Origin: Myxococcales bacterium | GTDB taxonomy: Bacteria > Myxococcota > UBA727 > VGSZ01 | Length of the DNA stretch: 38,944 nt | NCBI GenBank assembly: GCA_023248635.1 | Contig: JAHFED010000057.1 | Coordinates: 1-38,944, forward strand | Direction: 5' to 3' | Shown here: positions 33,631 through 38,944 of the stretch, one piece after another | Position numbering within the stretch: position 1 is the first letter of the stretch | Layout: each line of letters opens with the position of its first letter | Notes under the pieces: generated by a model | Told to the model about the DNA's origin: nothing | The model's input: the letters and a program-made list of their open reading frames with translations, nothing else | The model's database searches: none | Translations under genes and position numbers: made by a program

Positions 33631-34017
33631 GTGTCCAAGAGAGCCTTTACCCTCATCGAGCTCATGATTGTCGTCGCGATCATCGGCATCCTCGCCGCCA
33701 TCGCCATCCCGAACTTCGTGAAGTTCCAATGCCGCTCGAAGCAGTCTGAAGCCAAGGGCAACCTGAAGGCGATCTACGTCTCGGAGGAGAGCTACCGCGC
33801 CGAGGCCGACACCTATGGCACCAACACCACCGTCATTGGCTTCCAGCCCAAGGGCAACAAGATCCGCTACGTCTACACCATCGCCGCCAGCACCAACAGC
33901 AACACGTTTACGGCGACGGCGACGCCGGCCGCTCAGTTCAGCGGTGAGCTGAGCAGCGACAGCTGGACCGTGGACAACAACAACAATGTTACCAATGGTA
34001 CCAATGGCTGTAACTGA
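33631..34017 (+). CDS. Type IV pilin-like protein 2
   Basis: A 128-residue prepilin. The GTG at 33631-33633 has a perfect AGGAGG five bases upstream, stronger than any other in this region, so high expression is likely. The leader is MSKRA, so the residue before the cleavage site is Ala rather than the usual Gly; peptidases such as PilD usually tolerate Ala. The mature chain begins FTLIELMIVVAIIGILAAIAIPNF with Glu at +5. Cysteines in KFQC and the C-terminal NGCN can form a loop. The C-terminal half is rich in Thr and Asn, offering many possible glycosylation sites. This is probably the major pilin. Confidence 0.94.
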   Translation: MSKRAFTLIELMIVVAIIGILAAIAIPNFVKFQCRSKQSEAKGNLKAIYVSEESYRAEADTYGTNTTVIGFQPKGNKIRYVYTIAASTNSNTFTATATPAAQFSGELSSDSWTVDNNNNVTNGTNGCN

Positions 34018-34020
34018 GTC

Positions 34021-34764
34021 GTGAAAGGGATCGCTCTCGCCGTGGCGTTGTTGACCCTCGCGACAGCTCAATCCAGACCTCACAGAACGGACAAGTCGTC
34101 TCCCAACGACTTGTCCGTTCCTCTTTTGCGGACGCTGTCACTGGGGGACGATCATGCGGCGGCGGCCATCGCCCACCTCGCCTTCGTTCAGTACGTTGGC
34201 GGTCCCGTCGTCGACCCCCACGTGGTGTTGTCGTGGGCCCAGCTCATCACCGATCTCGACCCGACGGCGTACCAGGCCTACTACTTCGCCGGCGTCTTCG
34301 CCTTTACCGATGAAAAAGAGCACGCCAAGCTCGATCAATTATTGGCTCGTGGTCAGGCCCAGTTTCCCGACTCTGTTGAGCTGACATTGCTCCGTGCCTT
34401 TGCCGCCCATTTTGGGGTGCAGGACGTGAAGGCTGCCGCGTATTTCTATGGACTGGCGAGTCGGCAGCCGAATGCCCCTCCCTATGTTGGCGCGTTGGCC
34501 GAACGGCTGGCCGCCGACTCCTCATCGTGCGGCGCCGTCTCTGCTTTCGCCGCGCAGCAGGACCGTTCCATCGGGCTGCCCCTCTTGAAGAGCTGCTTGA
34601 AACGTCAAATTGAGCTCGCCGCCGCCGCCTACCGACTGCGCTTTTCGGTGGCGCCTGCCGACATCTCCACCTTGCAGCAGGCAGGTTTGCTGGGTCCCCT
34701 GCCTTCGTGGTCGGGCTTGTGCTGGACCTTGCATGGGATGGCGGCGGAGCTCGCGCCTTGTTGA
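34021..34764 (+). CDS. Secreted helical-repeat (TPR-like) protein of the pilus locus
   Basis: A 247-residue protein. The GTG at 34021 is three bases after the second pilin stop; MKGIALAVALLTLATAQ is a good signal peptide. After a short linker comes DLSVPLLRTLSLGDDHAAAAIAHLAFVQYVGG, then the WAQLITDLDPTAYQAYYFAGVFAF helix block typical of a family of myxobacterial TPR-like proteins found with pilin and ABC genes. Four cysteines are near the C-terminus. Given its place before an ABC ATPase and permease, it may correspond to PilG of the Myxococcus pilGHI set, which I infer from position only. An intrinsic terminator hairpin lies within its codons 22-36, so its expression should be much lower than that of the pilins. 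Confidence 0.85.
   Translation: MKGIALAVALLTLATAQSRPHRTDKSSPNDLSVPLLRTLSLGDDHAAAAIAHLAFVQYVGGPVVDPHVVLSWAQLITDLDPTAYQAYYFAGVFAFTDEKEHAKLDQLLARGQAQFPDSVELTLLRAFAAHFGVQDVKAAAYFYGLASRQPNAPPYVGALAERLAADSSSCGAVSAFAAQQDRSIGLPLLKSCLKRQIELAAAAYRLRFSVAPADISTLQQAGLLGPLPSWSGLCWTLHGMAAELAPC
34085..34127 (+). terminator. Terminator/attenuator hairpin inside the secreted TPR-like gene
   Basis: GAACGGACAAGTCGT (34085-34099) and ACGACTTGTCCGTTC (34106-34120) form a perfect 15-bp stem with a six-base loop, followed by CTCTTTT. It is 68 bases after the stop of the second pilin gene and has the form of an efficient Rho-independent terminator. It is also within an open reading frame that has a credible signal peptide just before it. 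The likely role is to end most pilin transcripts and let a few continue into the ABC genes. Confidence 0.85.
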
Positions 34765-34931
34765 GTTCTTTGCCCTCAGGCCGGCCGGCCAATTCATCGC
34801 CGCCAGGCGATGAACCTGTTGACAATTCACCGACACGCGAAGCGCTGTCGGCGAATTCATCGCCGCCAGGTGATGAACCGGTAGGCAATTCTCTGCCCTC
34901 AGGCCGGGCGGCCGATTCGCCGACAGGCGGA
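34764..34931. repeat. Array A of short palindromic units
   Basis: The whole gap between the secreted TPR-like gene and the ABC ATPase gene is built of about six units, most beginning with an AATTC-like element, spaced some 26-34 bases. Three unit types alternate: TGCCCTCAGGCCGG (34771, 34893), a perfect hairpin with arms TTCATCGCC and GGCGATGAA (34793-34814, and 34856-34877 with one G-T pair), and CCGACA...TGTCGG (34830-34851). The GCCCTCAGGCCGGGC core recurs in the PilZ gene at 21814 and 21841. The reading frame stays open through it on both strands, which makes start choice hard. Confidence 0.8.
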
Positions 34932-35798
34932 GTGAATCCCCTGATCATCGAGCATCTGGGTCGAGACATCCGCCACGGCTTTCTCGGACGACGTCTGACC
35001 CTGCTGGACGACATCTCCTTTGAGGTCGCTCCCGGGCAGACGGTGGGCTTCGTCGGGCGCAACGGCGCGGGCAAGACCACCACCATCCGCTGCATCGTCG
35101 GGCTTTCGCGGCCCTCGCGGGGCAGCATCTCGGTGTTTGGGGGACCGCCGCGCGATCCTGCTGTACGCCGCCAGCTGGGCTATCTCCCCGAGTCCGTCAT
35201 CCTGCCGGGCTCCCTGACGGTGCAAGAGACCCTGAGGTTGCACGCGGCCCTCGCCGGCGTCGTCGTCGACGAAGGCGCTTGCCTGCGAGAGGTGGACCTG
35301 ATCGATGTGCGCCGCCGGCTGGTGCGCGATCTCTCCAAGGGTCTTCAGACGCGTCTGGGGCTGGCCTTGGTGTTTCTCAGCAAGCCTAAGCTGCTCATCC
35401 TCGACGAACCCATGAGTGGTCTCGATCCCGTGGGTCGCCAGCTGGTCCGCGATCTCATTCGGCAGAACGCCGTCGACGGCGCCAGCGTCCTGTTTTCCTC
35501 CCACGTGCTGAGCGACGTCGAAGCGCTGAGCGACCGCGTCGTCGTCATCGAAAAAGGACGAATCGTGCACCAGGGCCCGGTGGCGACGTCGGGGAGGGGC
35601 TGGGAGATCCTAACCGTTCCCCCCGCGGGCTTGGCGATCGAAGGCCAGCGCAAAGAGGCCGGTCTCGTCGTTTTCGAGCGCGACGACGACGGCCTCGCTG
35701 CTGCGCAGGAGCTGAGATCCCAGGGCCACGAAGTGCGCATCGTCCGCCCGGCCCGCTCGTCGCTGGAATCGCAGATCAACTCCATCTTGAGCGCATGA
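34932..35798 (+). CDS. ABC-2 type transporter ATP-binding protein (PilH-like)
   Basis: A 288-residue ATPase. The GTG at 34932 is the first start after the palindromic array and gives a normal N-terminus (VNPLIIEHLGRDIRHGFLGRR); AGGCGGA lies close before it. Walker A GRNGAGKT is at 42-49, the signature is DLSKGLQTRLGLA (LSKGL for the usual LSGGQ, as in many ABC-2 exporters), Walker B LLILDEPMSGLD and the H-loop SSHVLSD. The C-terminal 70 residues are the regulatory tail of such ATPases. In Myxococcus, pilH and pilI encode a like pair needed for pili; the context fits. Its stop overlaps an ATG (ATGATGA at 35795). Confidence 0.93.
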   Translation: MNPLIIEHLGRDIRHGFLGRRLTLLDDISFEVAPGQTVGFVGRNGAGKTTTIRCIVGLSRPSRGSISVFGGPPRDPAVRRQLGYLPESVILPGSLTVQETLRLHAALAGVVVDEGACLREVDLIDVRRRLVRDLSKGLQTRLGLALVFLSKPKLLILDEPMSGLDPVGRQLVRDLIRQNAVDGASVLFSSHVLSDVEALSDRVVVIEKGRIVHQGPVATSGRGWEILTVPPAGLAIEGQRKEAGLVVFERDDDGLAAAQELRSQGHEVRIVRPARSSLESQINSILSA

Positions 35799-36289
35799 TG
35801 AGCCGCCTCGGCCCAGAGGACCGATCCGCATGCGGCACCGTCGCGAGGCTGTGCCCGACGAGACTCGGCGGCGAGGAGCCCGGACGGAACGACGACGCAA
35901 GGGCGGGGGAGCACTCCCTCGTCGAGGCCGTCCGGCGCAGCCGCAGTGCGCGGCGTATGCGATTTGGCTCTCTCGACAGCGACGTGCCGATGGTTTGCGC
36001 CGTTGGCATTGAGCCGTTGGCAGGGCGCAGCGTGCTGATGTTTGCGCCGTCGGCAGGGCGCGACGTACCGCCTTCGGCACGGGGTAAAGGGCCGCTGTTT
36101 GAGCCGTTGGCGCGGCTCAAGGTGCCGGTGTTTGAGCCCTTGGCACGGCTCAAGGTGCCGGTGTTTGAGCCGTTGGCACGGCTCAAAGGGCTTCCTGCTT
36201 TGCGCCGTTGGCCCGGCGCAAAGGGCTTCCTGCTTTGCGCCGTTGGCACGGCTCAAACTCCAACGGGACCCTCGGTGAGGACGAGATGA
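35795..36289 (+). other. Open frame between ATPase and permease genes, mostly repeat; doubtful gene
   Basis: A 164-codon frame whose ATG overlaps the ATPase stop by four bases (ATGA) and whose TGA overlaps the permease ATG by four (ATGA at 36286). Such double coupling is what a true operon gene would show. Yet its product is Arg/Ala/Pro-rich, has no fold I recognise, and its second half is written by the palindromic array (FEPLARLKVPV repeated). The unique first part (35799-35993) also encodes nothing recognisable in any frame. Either this is an unusual small gene, or an element carrying the array has been inserted at a former ATGA junction, leaving ATGA at each side. The stretch 35799-36285 holds no other gene. 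Confidence 0.4.
35994..36257. repeat. Array B of palindromic units with compensating stem changes
   Basis: Five clear units begin with TTTG at 36098, 36131, 36164, 36199 and 36234, so the period is 33, 33, 35 and 35 bases; three more diverged ones fill 35994-36090. Each is a stem-loop with a constant loop near TTGGC. Arms are TTGAGCC/GGCTCAA in some units and TTGCGCC/GGCGCAA in others, so stems change together and stay paired. Connecting segments are GGTGCCGGTG or GGGCTTCCTGC. The last unit has one arm of each type. It is not a CRISPR array: repeats are palindromes and spacers are short and alike. Confidence 0.88.
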
Positions 36290-37029
36290 AGCTCCTGGTG
36301 CTGGTTTATTACGGCTGTGTGCAGCTGGCGCGCGCTCGCATTGCGTCAGTGTTCTTGGTGGGCGGCCTGATGCTGGTGGGGTTCAGCGTCCTGCTCGAGG
36401 AGATCGCTGCCGGCCAGGCCGGCCGTGCCCTTGTGCACATCGGTCTCGCCGCCATTTCGCTGGTCACCTCGGGCTTGGCGGCCGTGTTGCCCATCCTCAG
36501 CGTGCGCGGCGAGCTCGACAACCGCCACGCGCACGTTCTGTTGACTCGCCCCATCCCCCGTTCGTTCTTCGTCATCGCGCGCTTCGCCGCCACCGTCGTC
36601 GTCGTCGTCGCCGCGGCGCTGCTCTTTTCGCTCGTGCTGGGCGCGTTGAGCGTCGTCTACCACGGGGAGCCTTTCGTCGTCGTCGTCGCCGCTGGTCTTT
36701 ATGGCTCCTTGGGGGCCGTGCTGCTGGCCGCCGTATCGACTTTGGCCTCCGTGGCGACCACGTCGGTTACGAGCATCGTCATCGTCAGTTTGATCTTTGT
36801 CCTCGGCAGGCTCACGCCCGAGCTCGCCGAGCTTGCCCAGCGGGGCGGACCCTCGGCTCCGGTGCTCGATGCGCTCGCTCGCGTGCTGCCCGACCTGGGG
36901 CGCTTTCACTGGTTCGACATCGCGAGCGCGGGTGACTCCGTCGGTGCCGGCCTCCTCTACTGTTGCACCTATGCCACCTTTCTCATCACCGTCGCCTCCA
37001 CCGTCATGGGCGGGAAGGACCTTCATTGA
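36286..37029 (+). CDS. ABC-2 type permease (PilI-like)
   Basis: A 247-residue inner-membrane protein with about six hydrophobic helices: LARARIASVFLVGGLMLVGFSVLL, LVHIGLAAISLVTSGLAAVLPIL, FAATVVVVVAAALLFSLVLGAL, VVVVAAGLYGSLGAVLLAAVSTL, SVTSIVIVSLIFVLG and LLYCCTYATFLITVAST. The cytoplasmic RGELDNRHAHVLLTRPIPR is the coupling segment of ABC-2 permeases. With the preceding ATPase it forms an exporter, equivalent in position to PilI of Myxococcus. The ATG at 36286 has GAGGAC upstream. Its stop overlaps the TTG start of the next gene by four bases. Confidence 0.9.
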   Translation: MKLLVLVYYGCVQLARARIASVFLVGGLMLVGFSVLLEEIAAGQAGRALVHIGLAAISLVTSGLAAVLPILSVRGELDNRHAHVLLTRPIPRSFFVIARFAATVVVVVAAALLFSLVLGALSVVYHGEPFVVVVAAGLYGSLGAVLLAAVSTLASVATTSVTSIVIVSLIFVLGRLTPELAELAQRGGPSAPVLDALARVLPDLGRFHWFDIASAGDSVGAGLLYCCTYATFLITVASTVMGGKDLH

Positions 37030-38801
37030 CCGAGAGTCGAAAGTGCCTGTCTGCGCTGGCGGTCATCGCGTTGGCCACGATTCTCTCTTATTTTCGCGTC
37101 ATCAACTCCTACTTCAATGCTCTTGATGATGCGTTGTATGTGGTGTTGAATAACTTAATTACGAATCCGACGATAGACTCTCTCAAAGAGCTCTGGAGCC
37201 CGGAGCGAGCTCTGGCCGGCACTTTTGTTGAGTATTTTCCGCTGCGCGACAGTATCTACTGGCTCACGTCCAGATTGTTCGGAGTCGCACCAGCGGCGTT
37301 TCACGCCGTCAACATCCTGGTTCACCTGCTTTGCTCCTGGATGGTCCTGCGTTTCTTGCGAACGTGGGGATTGAGCTGGGCGGCGGCGACCTTTGGCGGG
37401 CTGATCTTCGCGGCGCACCCTGTGCACACCGAGTCGGTGTCGTGGATCTCGGCGCTGAAGGATCCCCTCTACTCGCTCTTCGTCATCGCGACGCTCGACT
37501 GCCACCTTCGCTGGCTGCACTCGCGACGAGCGGGGTGGCTCGCTCTTTCCCTCGTCGCACTCATCGCTTCGTTGCTCACGAAGTCCATCGGCGTCGTGGT
37601 GTTCCCGGTCATTTTCTTGTTTGGGGTTTGGGAAAAACGGGGCCTGGTCCGCAGCGCCGTCGTCGCCTTGCCCTACGCCGTCTTGTGCGGCTCGTTCTTG
37701 ACGCTCTTTCTGCAGATCGGCGCGGCCAACGACGTCATCCGCCCTATTGGCAGCTATTGGGTACAGTTCTCCGTGATCGTGTGGAATCTTCTCTGGTATG
37801 TCGGTCTAACCGTCTTTCCCTATGACTTGGTCATCTGGCACGCGGTGATGCCATTTTTCGGACTTGAATGGCGCCACGCCATCATCGCTGTCTTCTGCCT
37901 CACCGGCCTGGTGCTGTTTTCCTATGCGCTCATGAAACAGCGCGAAGCGGCCCTTTGGGTCTGCTTTTTCGTGCTATTTCTGGTGCCCGTGCTGGGCTTT
38001 ATTGCCATCCCAGTCTTTTACGCCGATCGTTACCTCTACCTGTCCATCCTCGCAGTGTCGGTGCTGCTGGGCCGCCGCTGGGACGAGAGCCCCCGCTGGC
38101 GCCCTTTTCTCGTCGCCGTCTTGCTCTTGTTCTCGCTGCGCACGGTCGCGCGCAATGAGCAGTGGCGCAGCAACATCGAGATCTGGGAGGAAGCGACCAG
38201 TCAGCAAGGCGCAGACAGCGCACCCGCCCTTTTTGCGAGCTTGGGTGCCACCCACATGAACGAGGGCAACGCCGGCCGGGCCGCCTTCGCCTACGAGCGG
38301 GCGCTGCAGCTCGACAGTCGTACGCTCGACAACGCGCCCGGGCCGTCGCAGCGGGTGCGCGAGCAGTGGCGCGCGCGCACGTGGTCCGATCTCGCCGCCG
38401 CCCGCCGGATCGTCGGCGATCTCCCCGGAGCTCTCGTCGCCGCGCGGGAGTCGACCAAGAGGGATCCCGGATCGGCGGCCTTTTGGCTCGTACAGGCCAA
38501 TCTCGAGGCCTCCTTGGGTCAGCAAGAGGCCGCTCTGGCTTCGCTCACGCGCCTGCTGCGACTCGAGCCCCTGTCGCCGGCAGGTCACTACACGCGCGCC
38601 CTCTCCCGCTTTGACCTGGGACAGATCGACCTCGGCCGCGCCGACCTCGAACGTGCGCTGCACCTCGACCCTGCTTTCGTCTGTCCCCTGGGGGTCCGCT
38701 ATGTAAAAGGCGCAGCGCCAGCGGTGGTGAAGCAGATGCGGGACATCATCGACGACGGCTGCGAGGAACGCGCCCCCCCGCCGGACCCCGACGGCGATTG
38801 A
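37026..38801 (+). CDS. GT-C glycosyltransferase-like membrane protein with TPRs (TMTC-like)
   Basis: A 591-residue protein. The start is TTG at 37026-37028, overlapping the permease stop (TTGA), with GGAAGGA upstream. The N-terminal 400 residues hold about ten membrane segments with marks of the GT-C/TMTC family: an acidic pair in the first outer loop (NALDDALYVVLNN), AAHPVHTESVSWISALKDPLYSLF and FYADRYLYLSIL. The C-terminal 170 residues are TPRs (ASLGATHMNEGNAGRAAFAYERALQLD; AAARRIVGDLPGALVAARESTKRDPGSAAFW). In eukaryotes TMTC enzymes transfer mannose from a lipid carrier to Ser/Thr on cadherins; bacterial homologues are mostly unstudied. Sited last in the pilus operon, it is a candidate for pilin O-glycosylation. 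The first 70 codons are AT-richer than the rest. Confidence 0.88.
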   Translation: MTESRKCLSALAVIALATILSYFRVINSYFNALDDALYVVLNNLITNPTIDSLKELWSPERALAGTFVEYFPLRDSIYWLTSRLFGVAPAAFHAVNILVHLLCSWMVLRFLRTWGLSWAAATFGGLIFAAHPVHTESVSWISALKDPLYSLFVIATLDCHLRWLHSRRAGWLALSLVALIASLLTKSIGVVVFPVIFLFGVWEKRGLVRSAVVALPYAVLCGSFLTLFLQIGAANDVIRPIGSYWVQFSVIVWNLLWYVGLTVFPYDLVIWHAVMPFFGLEWRHAIIAVFCLTGLVLFSYALMKQREAALWVCFFVLFLVPVLGFIAIPVFYADRYLYLSILAVSVLLGRRWDESPRWRPFLVAVLLLFSLRTVARNEQWRSNIEIWEEATSQQGADSAPALFASLGATHMNEGNAGRAAFAYERALQLDSRTLDNAPGPSQRVREQWRARTWSDLAAARRIVGDLPGALVAARESTKRDPGSAAFWLVQANLEASLGQQEAALASLTRLLRLEPLSPAGHYTRALSRFDLGQIDLGRADLERALHLDPAFVCPLGVRYVKGAAPAVVKQMRDIIDDGCEERAPPPDPDGD

Positions 38802-38823
38802 GGATGACAGCGGGGAGCCTTTG

Positions 38824-38864
38824 ATCCCGCGTCCGCTTGATGTTCGACCGGAAAGACGCGGGAT
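38824..38864 (+). terminator. Inverted repeat after the glycosyltransferase gene
   Basis: ATCCCGCGTC (38824-38833) and GACGCGGGAT (38855-38864) pair perfectly with a 21-base loop, 22 bases after the stop. No T tract follows, so it is at best a weak or Rho-assisted terminator. A second GC-rich hairpin (CCCCGCG at 38909-38915 with CGCGGGG at 38930-38936, plus an inner CCGGC/GCCGG stem) lies near the window end. Bases 38802-38944 otherwise hold no gene. Confidence 0.4.
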
Positions 38865-38944
38865 GATGCGCGTGAAGCGCGCCCGCGGAACGCGGAGTTG
38901 GTGGGGGGCCCCGCGTCCGGCTCCGCCGGCGCGGGGGGAGGTCT

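Noticed and set aside
35799-35990. A small protein gene in the non-repetitive part of the ATPase-permease gap
   Set aside because: No frame on either strand gives a recognisable or compositionally convincing product.
35994-36257. CRISPR array
   Set aside because: Repeats are themselves palindromes of varying stem, the segments between them are about 10 bases and nearly identical, and no cas genes are near.

Overview
The window is a high-GC chromosomal segment, densely packed with genes, from a Gram-negative bacterium most like the Myxococcota or related former deltaproteobacteria. This is inferred from the gene set: two Hanks-type Ser/Thr kinases, a PilZ protein with a long disordered tail, type IV pilins behind sigma-54 promoters with an adjacent PilH/PilI-like ABC transporter, an S41 protease with many C-terminal domains, and an MshEN-domain protein without an ATPase. 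I see no rRNA, tRNA, transposase, integrase or CRISPR array.

Region 1 (1-8114, minus strand). Leucyl aminopeptidase is followed by a four-gene cluster ending in a clear terminator at 57-98. In transcription order it is a 150-residue unknown protein, a 470-residue repeat protein with two KIRADDP motifs near its N-terminus, a fusion of an ATP-grasp ligase with a 2-oxoglutarate/Fe(II) dioxygenase, and a kinase-AAA-TPR protein. The ligase half resembles the macrocyclases that make microviridin-type peptides (graspetides). Together with the repeated Lys/Asp motifs in the neighbouring protein, this makes the cluster a candidate undescribed peptide- or protein-modification system. It is the main discovery candidate.

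Region 2 (8321-16179, plus strand) holds an unknown protein with a C-terminal TQE repeat, a secreted S41/PDZ protease, a membrane-anchored Ser/Thr kinase and an ECF sigma factor. Region 3 (16192-21989) has a small membrane protein, mnmG, an EF-hand lipoprotein with a strong terminator and a SlyX-like coiled coil on the minus strand, then a PilZ protein on the plus strand.

Region 4 (21986-29137, minus strand) is a six-gene operon: MarR regulator, LolD-like ATPase, two FtsX/LolC-type permeases, a LolA-like periplasmic protein and an outer-membrane beta-barrel. A perfect inverted repeat immediately upstream of the MarR start is the likely autoregulatory operator. The set looks like a route for moving lipid or lipoprotein from inner to outer membrane. 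Region 5 (29185-33017, minus strand) has a CPBP intramembrane protease coupled to an MshEN-domain protein, an aldo/keto reductase and a glutathione S-transferase-like protein.

Region 6 (33088-38801, plus strand) is a type IV pilus locus: two short prepilins, each with its own sigma-54 promoter, a secreted helical-repeat protein, an ABC-2 ATPase and permease, and a TMTC-like GT-C glycosyltransferase with TPRs. Two features stand out here. An intrinsic terminator hairpin lies inside the coding start of the helical-repeat gene. Two arrays of short palindromic units (34764-34931 and 35994-36257) flank the ATPase gene, and a related unit recurs inside the PilZ gene about 13 kb away.
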